This document shows, piece by piece, positions 36,916-47,977 of a stretch of DNA of 53,117 nt (position 1 is its first letter; every line of letters begins with the position of its first letter). The position numbers were made by a program, and so were the translations under genes. The notes beneath the pieces were generated by a model. That model was given only the letters and a program-made list of their open reading frames with translations. It did no database searches and was not told where the DNA came from. Source of the DNA: Oehlia diaphana (lineage: Eukaryota > Glomeromycota > Glomeromycetes > Glomerales > Glomeraceae); contig QZLH01000204.1 of the NCBI GenBank assembly GCA_003833135.1, positions 16,791 through 69,907 on the forward strand, given 5' to 3'.

Positions 36916-37735
36916 TCAGTCAAAAAGAACAAATTCTACAGCTTCTTTACCGACAGATTCAAAAATAAATTCTTCACCATTAACATCTCAGTAATGATCA
37001 CCTGGCTTCAATATAATGCCATCATTAATTTTCAATTGACCACCTGTACTAGTTAAATGAACATTAAATGGTGAAGATAAAACTAGAAGGTTTTAAGATG
37101 TATGTGCGGCTTTATTTTCAGGTTGCAATATACTGGCAAACATATGAAAATCTATATGAATTCCAATCGTCTTCAAATCTTGTTCAGATGCCGGAGAAAT
37201 ATATGAGTTAAATTATTAGTTTTAAGAGAATCAGGATACGTTTTGGTATTATAAGCCGGGGTAAGATTTTTATCATCGGGTGAACCCAGATTTGAAGAGG
37301 ATGAATTTATGTATGTTATATTCAGAATGCGAGATTCCTGTTCCAGCAGTTGTGAATTGAACATCACCGCGTTTAAGAATTTCTACATTTCCATTGCTAT
37401 TAAGGATAAAAAAATTTTTAATAAATACTGTGTACATTCTTTATTTATTAAAAAAAAAAATGCATGTAATTAAAAAAATTTCACACGTAATACTCACAAT
37501 CTTTATGTTGCAATTCACCGGAAATAATATATGAGAAAATTTCAAATTCACGGTTTGGATGTGTTCCAAAACCATTATTAGGCTGTACAATATCTTCATT
37601 GATTACACGTAATGCCCCGAAACCTTTATAATTTGGATCATAATAATCAGCGAATGAAAATGTATGATGAGTATCTAACCACCCATGATTTGCATACCAC
37701 GTTCTTTAGGACAATTCTTAAAGAATTCTATTCTT
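36916..37735 (-). pseudogene. pirin-family (cupin) pseudogene
   Basis: Exon-like segment 1 (37498 to about 37735) reads WYANHGWLDTHHTFSFADYY, then DPNYKGFGALRVINEDIVQP, NNGFGTHPNREFEIFSYIIS and GELQHKD. It ends at a GTGAGT donor; the intron 37397-37497 ends in ATAG. Segment 2 reads NGNVEILKRGDVQFTTAGTG, ISHSEYN, then DDKNLTPAYNTKTYPDSLKT, SEQDLKTIGIHIDFHMFASI, GGQLKINDGIILKPGDHY and EFIFESVGKEAVEFVLFD-stop. This is the bicupin pirin/YhhW fold with metal ligands HxH (GTHPNRE) and HSE. Lesions are a one-base frameshift before YANHGW, another right after the acceptor, a deletion after HSEYN, and in-frame stops at HTS-stop and DHY-stop. Active relatives bind a metal and may dioxygenate quercetin; this copy cannot be made. 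Confidence 0.85.
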
Positions 37736-38264
37736 TGATTAAATAAAATATTGATATAATAAAATTTTCTTCTTGAATATTGAAATAATTGTTCTGTTGG
37801 ATCTGTTGGAGAAGAGAATGAATTTATCAAGTTTTTTGCATTGTAAACAAAAAAACCGGATTTTGTAAGATTTTTTCTGGGAGACTTTTCAAAAAATAAA
37901 ATGATTCTTAGATATTACTCATAAAAATGCAAAGGCGTATTTAATTTATAAAGGATTTTGGATTAATAAGATAAGGAATTACTAAGTATTCTTTTCTTTT
38001 TCTTGCAAAAGAATTTATAATATCACGTGGTCAGATTTTCGATGACAAAACAATTTTTTTTTTCCTTTATTAATTAGTATTGCTGAAAACGCTAACGCGA
38101 TGACCGCAACATAGACGTAAAAATACATATCAATAAAGTATCTATCTATTATAAAATCATACAAATTTGTAACTATGCTAAATAAAACCTAAATATTTTG
38201 TAACTATTTTATATAACAAAACAAATTACTCCATGATTGTTATAATTATTCGACATCGCTATCA

Positions 38265-38513
38265 CTATCTTTTCAGGTTGATAATACGTAAAATTTCCGT
38301 ATTATCTGGCTCCCTTATTTTACCTTTGTATGTCAATTCGTCTTGATTCCTATTAACCTCTTTGATTCTATTATTAAATACTATATTCAAATTATTAAAG
38401 TCTTCAACCTTGTTATTATCTGAATCCCTCTGATCCGCTAGATTATCCGTTGCCTCGTAAAATTGTTCGTCATCCGAGGGGATATTAACGGCGGCATTAT
38501 TGCGTTCATCAAA
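38265..38513 (-). CDS. hydrophilic open segment, possible C-terminal exon, unidentified
   Basis: An open frame of 82 residues without a Met: FDERNNAAVNIPSDDEQFYE, then ATDNLADQRDSDNNKVEDFN and a Lys/Arg-rich end EILRIINLKR-stop. The Asp/Glu/Asn-rich composition and balanced codons differ from the surrounding A/T noise, and C+G is higher. It would fit a last exon or the remains of a longer gene, but no splice partner was found and no domain is recognised. Confidence 0.35.
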   Translation of the reverse strand, partial: FDERNNAAVNIPSDDEQFYEATDNLADQRDSDNNKVEDFNNLNIVFNNRIKEVNRNQDELTYKGKIREPDNTEILRIINLKR

Positions 38514-39448
38514 TCATTCTCGTTATTGAAATAAACTAATATATACCTCACTTTGTTTATCCTAAGTATCTTCCCAAAGTAACCTCCATATTTTTAATAT
38601 ATTCTTCAATTATCGCTCCGTCATGTACTGTACGTTATTGTCTACTGTTGTTAGCTTTTTAATTGCTTGCTAGCAACTTCTCTTGTTAATTTCTCGTGGC
38701 GTAAGACGCGAATCAAACATTCAGAAAAAGTACTCACACAACAAAATGATCATAATTTGTAGCTATTATTTTATGCTGATTATTAAACGAATAAATTAAT
38801 AAATGAACTGAAAATTTAGTTAATAAAAGAATATTTAAGGGGTTGTTCCTTTAAGAATATTCATAAACAATTGATATGTGAAATTTTATAACAATTCCAT
38901 CGTGAAATTCAATCAAGTATTTGGACAATAATTCAGAATAAATATTAACATGATCCTTATAAAAAAGGAAATTGTCTTACAAATATGAATAATAAAATAT
39001 TTCTGTCTTTTTAGGATATTTTGAATATGTTGACCTAAAAAATTTTGATTTTTTCTAATACAAAAAAAATGTATAGATAATCCTTTCATAAAAAAAGTAA
39101 TTCGCGATATGATGATGTAACAAGTAAAGAGAATGTATTTTGTTAAGTTGTTAGATATGTTGTATTGGCAAGTACATATTACATTGGTATTTCACAGATA
39201 AATTCCATGTTTCCAGAAATTTATTTGTGTGAAAAAAGCAGAGGCTATGTATCATACTCTCTGTTTTTACAAAAAAAGAAACTAACATGGGAATTCATGC
39301 TATGACTAAACTTGTTACTAGATAATAATATGAGGTTAAGTTTATACAAAGGTTACGTACTGTAGCTGGACGGTTTAACCGTATCTTTATAGTAACAATG
39401 ATGATATAATTTACTCATTCAACAAGATGGAAAAAGGAAGTATTGTAT

Positions 39449-39799
39449 TATGACAGGAGACAGTAGAGTTGATTTAATTGGTGAACTTCACCAAAACCAA
39501 AGTTACTTTTCCACATTAGGGAATTTATTGTAAGTATTTGTAATTTAAATCTTATATGATTTAGGAGATGTTATCAAACTATTCCAATCACTTGATGTAG
39601 AAAAAAATTCAAATTGATTATTGTCTATTATAATAAAATTGAAAGTGTAGAGTTTGGTACAAGAGATCTGATGATCTTTCCTGTTGCTGGTCGAGAATGT
39701 GATTCTGCTGGATGCCGTATCCAACAGTTGTCATGGAAGTTGGCTTATCCGAAGGGAAAAGATGTCACTTTATCTTTATTTGGAATTGATGAAGGGTAA
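39449..39799 (+). pseudogene. unidentified gene fragment
   Basis: Coding-like segments in two frames: MTGDSRVDLIGELHQNQSYF then STLGNLL; GDVIKLFQSLDVEKN; and LIIVYYNKIESVEFGTRDLM, continuing IFPVAGRECDSAGCRIQQLS and WKLAYPKGKDVTLSLFGIDEG, ending at a possible GGGTAAAA donor. The last segment has a clear protein-like composition with two Cys. A GTAAGT...TTTAG pair between segments would make an intron of under 40 nt, unusually short, so a decayed gene is likelier. No family recognised. Confidence 0.35.
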
Positions 39800-41128
39800 A
39801 ATGTGCTTAAATAATGTAAAATTTAAAAAATGTAACTGTTAAACATATAAACGTAGAAAATTGGACGAATAATTATTTTGATTATAATGCAATCAATATT
39901 TTTATCATCAAAAATATCAGTTCACTGGTATAAAATTTTTTTTTTTTTTTATTATAAACTTGCTGTAATTTATTGTTTCGGATTGGTCGTGTACAATCCT
40001 CTGGTTTTTGCTTTCTTGATGGTCGTCTCATAGTCTTCTTTACGTTAAGGTAATCAACTGGCTTATGTGTAGCATAATAGTGTGAAGTTTTTGAATCCTT
40101 TCATGTTTTTAACTCTTGTCAGCATGGTGAGATTATTGAGATTATTAAAGGATAGGATATCAAACATCAAGAAAAAAAATATGCAGATATATTCCGCAGT
40201 CATTTATTTCTAATTGTGCTAATTTGTAATTCATCTTTTGCGTGAAATTCACATTATTATAAAAAAGCTTCCTTGGGAAACATCTTTTACAAACGGAATG
40301 CATCATATCAGATGTGGTTATGAATGTATAAATACATATCCTCTTTATATTGCGCAATTATTAATTGATTTTATTGGATATGTATATTATTCAATACATT
40401 TAAAGAAACTAATTTTATTGTTAACGTTTATGTTAACGTTAACGTCATTCTGTTTATACAGTCAGCCAATCAGCCCATTACAGTTTAACGGTTGCCACTG
40501 TCGTTATCCCTGCGATATTATTAATTTGGTGGTAAAAGGAACTTTTTTTGATTAACTAATTAATAATTACTAATTATTTTTTTATTTATATTTTTTTTTT
40601 CGTCCCTTAGGATCGAAAATTCATGGATCAGATGTCTGTGATACTATGGTGAGTGCACATGAATGATGAACCAGATGCACTTACATTAAAATTTTTTTTT
40701 TAATTAATAAATAAAAATTGATAACTACAAAAATAATGTACTTTGATTTGCGATTTTTAAAAAAGTTTTTATAGGCTAAAATAATTTCAATGTTTGGAAC
40801 AATTAAACGAAGTGTAGGACTTTAAAATTTTATATAAAATAAAATAGTATAAAACATTATTCTTAATATATATAAATATAAAATCTTAGCAAAAATATAT
40901 TAATATTTAATATTTTTAAATATATAAACTAACCGCTGTTTTTAATAACAAAGTTTTTAAAAATATTTAAATTTTATAATAAACCGGAAAAATGTGGTAA
41001 AGATAATCAATTAAATGAGAAAAGAGAAACAAAATAATGAAATCGAAGAAGATTGAAGAAAATCAAGAAATATCGGTTGTAAAAGAGTCAGTTAAAAATA
41101 CAAATGTATAATTAATTTAATTTAGGTA
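39800..41128. other. intergenic, no gene seen
   Basis: The 105-residue plus frame at 40238-40555 and its antisense partner lack recognisable domains. Direct GTTAACGTT words occur at about 40420-40445. Confidence 0.4.
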
Positions 41129-41135
41129 TTAGGTA

Positions 41136-41289
41136 TGCATTTGTATAAACAATAACGCGTAAATATAATGTTGCGTTATATGGTCATATGGTGATAATAG
41201 TGGTACAAGATGCATTTGTATAAACAATACGCGTAAATATAATGTTACGACTGTTACATGATATTGTGGTACAAGATCATTTATATAAA
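41136..41289 (+). promoter_or_regulatory. duplicated upstream region with two ACGCGT boxes and a TATA box
   Basis: A unit of about 70-76 nt is present twice (41136-41211 and 41212-41277). It begins GCATTTGTATAAACAATA, includes ACGCGTAAATATAATGTT, and ends GTGGTACAAGAT. Each copy has ACGCGT (41155-41160 and 41229-41234), the MCB-type sequence bound by MBF in yeasts. A third partial copy start merges with TATATAAA (41282-41289), 84 bp before the BTB ATG. Regulatory use is inferred from position. Confidence 0.55.
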
Positions 41290-41372
41290 GGGTAATACAT
41301 CGGAATGTTTGTGCAAAATAAATAAATATTTTTCTTCCCCGTAACCCTACCCTACAAATCATCTTAGAAAAA

Positions 41373-42362
41373 ATGAAAGGATCTTCACTATCCCAAGATT
41401 TAAAATCGTTATTAAATAATAAAAGATATAGCGATATAGAAATTATTTGTGAAGATAATATAAAATTATATGCAAATAGGGTAATTTTAGCAGCGAGATC
41501 AAATGTACTTGATGCCCTATTTTATAATGGGTTAAAAGAAAGTTACGAAAACCAAATTCGTTTTCCAACATTCAATTCTCACGTAATGAAAATTGTATTG
41601 GAATACGTTTATACAGGCTCAGTTAGAGAAGAATCTCTAAACGATGATATTATTATAATTGAAGCCTATAGTGCCGCTGACTATTTCCAATTACCAGACC
41701 TCCAAGAGTTTATTACCGGAATTTTTAAAAATTCTTTACTAAAAAGCTGCAGAGTACACAATTTACCGGTTTTATTGTCAAACGTCGTGGAAAAAAAGAA
41801 ACCGTCATTAATAGAAAATCATATTCTTATAGATCTAATAATCGAAGAACTATCAACGTTTCCTTTAAATGTAATTGAATTTGGTCGATTATCTCTTGAA
41901 GCACTCCGTTATCTCTTGTCTTACAAACACGAGAAAAAAATGCCCTTTGTAACTCCGGAATACGAGATTCTCCGATATTGTGCCATTTTAGTAGGAAAAA
42001 ACGTATCTAATGATACATATGAAACTCTTTCCAAACGGTTACCAATTTTAGAACCAATGAATTATATCCAAGTAGAAATTCTCCGATATAGTGCTATTTT
42101 AGGTGGTAAAAAAGTATGCAATAATGCATATGAAACTCTTTTTAAACGGCAACCAATTCCACCAATTTCAGGACAAATAGAGTATATTCAAGTAGAAAAT
42201 AATTTTACTGATTGTCAAAAAGTTGCTGAGATATTAGAACCTTTGATTAAATATATTGATTTAAAGAGAATTAATACCCAAATATTAGCAAAAATTATTG
42301 AACCATTGGGAATTGTTTCATCAGAAATAATCAAGGATGCGATGATAAATACTTATATGTAA
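41373..42362 (+). CDS. BTB-BACK domain protein with internal tandem duplication
   Basis: Single exon, 329 residues. Residues 8-110 are a BTB/POZ domain: SLLNNKRYSDIEIICEDN, then LYANRVILAARSNVLDALFY, RFPTFNSHVMKIVLEYVYTG and AYSAADYFQLPDLQEFI. A BACK-like helical region follows (residues about 110-200). Residues 198-234 (EILRYCAILVGKNVSNDTYE to IQV) are repeated at 235-274 (EILRYSAILGGKKVCNNAYE to IQV), an in-frame duplication of 111 nt, the second copy carrying three extra codons. BTB proteins usually serve as cullin-3 substrate adaptors or oligomerisation modules; no Kelch, MATH or TLDc domain is seen, though similar loci in these fungi often carry TLDc. The start is the first Met after the TATA box, in context AAAAAATGAAA. 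Confidence 0.9.
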   Translation: MKGSSLSQDLKSLLNNKRYSDIEIICEDNIKLYANRVILAARSNVLDALFYNGLKESYENQIRFPTFNSHVMKIVLEYVYTGSVREESLNDDIIIIEAYSAADYFQLPDLQEFITGIFKNSLLKSCRVHNLPVLLSNVVEKKKPSLIENHILIDLIIEELSTFPLNVIEFGRLSLEALRYLLSYKHEKKMPFVTPEYEILRYCAILVGKNVSNDTYETLSKRLPILEPMNYIQVEILRYSAILGGKKVCNNAYETLFKRQPIPPISGQIEYIQVENNFTDCQKVAEILEPLIKYIDLKRINTQILAKIIEPLGIVSSEIIKDAMINTYM

Positions 42363-42714
42363 AAATATTTATGTCGGAAGCTAGGCAGCAGAAATGCGGT
42401 GTTAAGTGCGAAAAAAAAGTTAGTACGTACTCATAAGGTTCAAGATTATGACAGTTGTAAAGAATGAGTATGCAACCTTGAAGATAGACGTAAAGGGATC
42501 ACTTGGCCACGAATCATAGTCACTTAGAAATGCCGAACAGTTTTAGTATTTTTTTTTTTGTTTTTGTTTATTCCTTTTACTTACCAGTATATAGATAATA
42601 TTTTAATAAAAAATATATTAACTTTGTGATCGGTACACTTCTTATATTTAAATAATATAGCGTTTTAAAGGCCAGAATCCAGCGTCGTTAATAAAGAAAA
42701 AATTTTTTAACTAA

Positions 42715-43130
42715 GGCGATATAAAGTTAAAAAATTGGTACTCATCTCAAAATTTGCTTTAATTTAACCCGGCCGCGCCGCACGGCTATTTATTTTTTTT
42801 TAGAACATAATTTTTTTTTCATCCGAAGATTTCATATGTAACATTATATTAATATAGTTAATTCAATAAAAAGTCATAGATAGATTATATATCAAGTTAA
42901 TTACAATTTACAAGTTTTATTTCTCAGGTTTTTTAAAAAAATTTTTTTTTTTTATTATTGTTCGTTAAATGTTAGGCATTTACATAGCAGATAGTGACAT
43001 AGTGTTACGATATATGCGTACAAATTTAAATTTATCATGTGATATATTTGATTGGTTAACGAAAAAAAATTTAAGATTCCCGCTCTGGTGACCGGCCGGG
43101 ATATGAGAACCAATTTTTATTTATGTCGCC
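42715..43130. mobile_element. 416-bp PIF/Harbinger-like MITE
   Basis: Ends GGCGATATAAAGTTAAAAAA and, on the complement, GGCGACATAAATAAAAATTG, followed by matching TTGGTNCTCAT blocks and CCCGGCCG cores. TAA flanks both sides (42712-42714 and 43131-43133), the 3-bp duplication expected for PIF/Harbinger. No transposase inside. Confidence 0.72.
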
Positions 43131-46100
43131 TAATTATACAATATAAAAATTTTTGATGAACCCTCGATTCCCTTAGTTTTAAACAATTGGTTGCCATTTA
43201 AGGGATAATTAATTGCAAAAATGGTTCAAAGACGGATTACGATTCAGCGTATAATGATATAAATGAAGAAATATTGAAAACAATTCTATTATCAGCGAAA
43301 GTTGATAGGCGCGATATTTCATATTGGACGCTCACTATTATTATACTTTTGTATGTAAAAAACACACAATGCGCACTAGTCTTTATGAATAACTAATGTG
43401 CACACGTAAGAATTTCCAACATTATCTGTAGTCTTATTTTTGATAAATATTGTCCAAATACATTCCCTTAATTACATTCGTAAAATGGATAGTAGATTCG
43501 ACGAATAGTCGAATGACAAATAAATTATTTATCTTGTACGGAAAAAAAATATTCCGAGTTCTCATTTTATTCTCACGATGCGTCATAACAGTTTTTTCAT
43601 TCACCAATAACCATAATATAATTTATTGATTATTATTTATTAAAATGACTGACATGTTTCATTCTTGATACAATAAAAAATTGTATAATACAAATAATAT
43701 CATTGTCTTATTAGTAGGTCATGCATTAAAGATTTTCTTGATTCTAAAATCGTTTTCAATACATATCAAACTTCCATCTCGTTATTGTTTAGTCATCGCC
43801 CATCGGATTGGGACTAACAGATTTGTTCTATTTTCACATATGTTATTAATTATCTAACAAGCTTTGATTTGAGAATATTTTTTATTGAACTGTACTTCAT
43901 TTAATGTGGCGTTCAAACAATAATTAAAAACGTTATTCTCTTATGCGTCATTCAGATTTAATTTGTGAATTTTGTATGTTAAATACTAGAGATGTAATTG
44001 GAACTCGATCACATTGGGATGAGCCGTATCACAACTGAGTTATAACTAGTTATAACTCTTTACTTTAAGATACTATTAATTCGCTTAAAATATTAAGCAA
44101 TTATTTAATTATGATTAGGTTTATGTATATTAAGTAGTATACAATTAAACGATATATCGAAAAATATCCACTCAGACGTGTAGTATAGCACTTTACGTCG
44201 GCATATACGTTCAATCACGAATATTAAATAAAACTTTATTGATGTTATCTGTTGTTATCTGAAAGAAACATTACTACAAAAATTGACCTGTATTTATAAT
44301 AAAATTATACATATACTAGTAAATTTAACAGTTAACATATTTAACAAGTCTAATATCTAATATATCTAATATGTTTTAACATGTCGAACTTTCGTAACAT
44401 CGATCAATTCCGAACCGGCACATGATGATCACATGACAAAACGGCACCGTAACTAGTAAATGCGCCGTAACTGGTAACTGGTATATATGCCGTAAATAGG
44501 CACTATAATTTGTGTATATCGGATATGTAATATTATTAAAATTTAAATTTTCTTAAAACCGTTAATTATAAAACATAAAATAAAGTATGTAAATATCATA
44601 TTTTTATATCGTTCTAATTATTCATTCTTTTTTCCTTCATTACTATTAAAATTATTGTTCCATGAAATTTATAATCAAAGAAGTTATTTAAAATATGGAA
44701 ACTTTAAATTTTGATAACAATTTCGGAGAGATTTAAAAAAATTTGTACTGTTAAGTCATGTATACTATTAAACTATTTATGTTATCTATTTAGATTATAT
44801 ATATTCTACGCTATCATTGGCCACAGTGAAAGTTATGGCATTAATAACTTAACGGCACAATGGGTTTCACACGGGTTTGCCGTGACTGTGATCACAATCC
44901 GCTATATACTTTAATATAGATAGTAATATAGTAATAATATGCGAAAAGCCAGGAAATTCGTTTATTACAGTCGTTCAAAAAAAAAAAATAAGATTTTAAT
45001 TAACATGTTATAAGATTTTAATATATGTTTGGTGTTGGTGGGCATAAGGTATTGGGTAATAAATATATGCTGTAGGTAATAAAAAAATTTATTAAATTTT
45101 TTTGTCGGCATTATTATGAACTGAAGTTTCAATTTATTATTTTGTTGAGTGTACTGTGTACTTTACGTATGGTACAAATCCATTTTTAGATAATTTATTT
45201 GATTAAAAATAAAATTTAACAATCAGGGAAAGATCAAAGATATTTACCGATAACCTAACTATAAATATTTATTTTTACTTATTTGTTTATTAAAATTAAT
45301 TTTTTAGTATATCACCATATACTACTGTATATTGATTTTTTACGGAGTTGATTTCCGAAAAAATTCTTTTGGATCACACGCCCCAATTCTCTGTGGTGAT
45401 TTTAATCTTACGTTATCAAATTTGCATGATGCTATCACAGATAAATATTGGTGGAATTAATCATTCAACTCATTGTACGCAGATCTGTGAGACATTATAA
45501 CAAAATATAACGTAATACAACTTCTAAATTTAAAATATCGATAAACAAATTTTTTTTTTTTTACCCAAATTTATTCATATTGACTAAGATACTAGAGATA
45601 ATAATTGAGTTTCCAAATATAAAATAGTATTGGTTCGATGATCTTTTCATAATTTGCGTAATTCTTTTTAGATGTATAGAACAAACTTACGGAATTCTCT
45701 TACTTGATCTTGTTAAAACTCTAAAAAAAAAAGAGTAATTCGTCCTGATGATTATCTGTGTTATCGGTGACACTGAAAGCCGAAAACTCCGAATTTATAT
45801 ACCTAAATGGACTAAATGGAGAATAGTTGACTTGATAACAATATCTCTTTTCTGTTTTTCCTTGTGTTGATTTGTCCCATAAATCGTAATATATTTAAAA
45901 CAAAGTATAGAAATGATTAACCCTTTTGTTGTTCTTTAAATCGCATGTTAAAATTCTTTTTCCGTACGATTTTCTTAACATTTCTCGTCACGTAAAAGAA
46001 ATATTTTATCCCAAAATTTAAACTTCGACATATATAAATTTATTTAATTACTGTAAGCTACTTCTATGAATTAATACGATTATTCACCTTTATTTTTAAA

Positions 46101-46156
46101 ATAATTAACCCATTTTCTATTTCTATCAATATTTTTTGGTTTCCATAGAAAAAACA
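43131..46156. other. intergenic, one weak coding-like scrap
   Basis: At 45330-45461 (plus) a segment reads CILIFYGVDFRKNSFGSHAP, then ILCGDFNLTLSNLHDAITDK and YWWN-stop. The CGDFN word is typical of endonuclease/exonuclease/phosphatase folds, but the segment is too short to assign. Nothing else is supported. The right end is the 5' flank of the Hsp70-like gene. Confidence 0.4.
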
Positions 46157-47977
46157 ATGGCAAAAGAATATATTAGTATGTATATAATTATATCTAAATA
46201 AATATGTGTACATAGACTTACCAAAAGGTTCTAATAATTATTTATTCTAGTCGGTATTGATCTTGGAAATTCTTTTTCCAGCGTTAGCGTTTGGCATGAA
46301 GATAACGTTATTATCATTCCCAACGATTACAGTAATCGTATAACACCATCATACGTTGCTTTTACTGATTCAGAAATTCTTGTTGGAGATGCGGCAAAAA
46401 TTCAATCTATCTCAAATTGTAGAAATACTGTTTTTGACATTCACCGTCTTCTTGGTCGTGATTTCTATCATTATGATATACAATATGGCATGAAGGTATG
46501 ATTTTAAAAAATCTATTGAAGAATAGATAATTGAAATTATTTTTATTTTATTTTAATTTTTATTACACAAATTATTATTATATTAGTATTGGCCATTCAA
46601 TATCGTAAAAAAGAATAAAGAAATACGTATTTGTGTAAATTACAAATGGGTAGACAAAGAGTACACACCCGAGGAAATTTTATCTTTCCTATTAAATAAA
46701 ATGAAAAAATCCGCGGAAACCTTTCTAGGAGTACATGTTAAAAAAGTAGTGGTTGCATTGCCAATAGATTTTAATATTTCTCAATATCAAGCTGTAAAGA
46801 AAGCTGCTTTGTTAGCTAGGTTAAACATAATTCGTATCGTTAATTCTCCAACAGCCGCCGCTATAACATATGGGTTGAGAATGAAAGTTACCGAGAAACA
46901 AAATATTCTTGTTTTTGATTTTGGTGGTGGTACTTGTAGTGCTTCTCTCATAACTTTAGATAAAGGAATTTTTAAAGTAAAAGCCGTTGTTGGTAACAAT
47001 AATATTGGTGGAAAAGACTTGGATGATCGTCTAGTATATCATTTCGCACAAGAATACAAAAACAAAAATGGTCAAAGTCAATCCATGGGTGATCTTTGTC
47101 GTTTAAGAACAAATTGTGAACGTGCAAAGATAATTCTTTCGAATTTTGATCATGTACATATTGACTCATTTCTTTATGATATCAAAAAAAAGAATTTTAA
47201 TAAAACCACGTGTTCTTTATGTAATAGTACCGACGATATAAGCCAATACAGTTCTTTAGACCGTGACGAATTCGAAAAATTGAATGATGATATATTTTAT
47301 TCTGTAATGAAACTTATTAAAAAAGTAATTGATGATGCAAAGATAATCAAAAGTCAAGTTCATGAAATTGTTTTGGTTGGTGGCTCAACACGTATTCCAA
47401 TAATTCAAGATATGATAAAAAAATTATTTAATGGAAAAGATTTAATTGTATCTATTAATCCTGATGAGGCTGCTGCTCATGGTGCTGCTGTACAAGCTAC
47501 CATATTATCTAGAAACACTTCTCAAAGGATAAAAGATATTTTTATACATGATGTTAATGCTTCACCTTTTAATATAATGACTTCTGATAGTGTAATAACT
47601 CCGTTTATTGAACGTAATACAGTAATACCCATCAAAAAGTCCAAAACTTTCAAAATTCGAATCAATAATTCTCATCAAACGAACATCTCTAACTATTTGG
47701 ATCGTACTCCTAACAAAAAAGCTGTACAAATCAAGATATATGAAGGCGAAAGTTATCATTACTTAATCGGAGAATTTGAATTGCCAATTTCTCGAAATAC
47801 TACAGATATTGAAGTCACCTTCGATCTCAGTTACAACTTTAAATTAAAAGTATGCATGTTGACAGCACATTTTTATTACCAAATTTTGAAATTAATTGAC
47901 TTTTTATTAAATTATAGGTTTCTGCTGTTGATAACCAACGTAGAATAAATAAAAAATATATTACAATAAATTATTGA
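46157..47977 (+). CDS. Hsp70-like protein, four exons, active-site residues replaced
   Basis: Exons 46157-46175, 46251-46495, 46587-47849 and 47918-47977; every intron is GT-AG (GTATGT..CTAG, GTATGA..TTAG, GTATGC..ATAG). They join in frame to 528 residues. Residues 1-380 are an Hsp70 nucleotide-binding domain ([58 protein letters not shown]). About 390-528 are a substrate-binding beta domain ending [19 protein letters not shown]. The alpha-helical lid and any EEVD tail are missing (usual length about 640). By gap-free numbering with Hsc70, D10 and D199 are kept, but T13 is Asn, K71 His, E175 Ser, D206 Ser and relay R155 Tyr. ATP hydrolysis is therefore unlikely. ATG context is AACAATGGC. The family is much expanded in Glomeromycotina. 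Confidence 0.93.

Noticed and set aside
40160..40555. 105-residue plus frame and 65-residue minus frame
   Set aside because: They overlap each other on opposite strands and show no domain, splice or promoter support.
42370..42560. Possible Pol III gene: GGTTCAAGATT word and a terminal T-run
   Set aside because: No matching A box and no clover-leaf or 5S-like pairing could be drawn.
46787..47759. Three minus-strand frames opposite the Hsp70-like gene
   Set aside because: Antisense shadows of exon 3.
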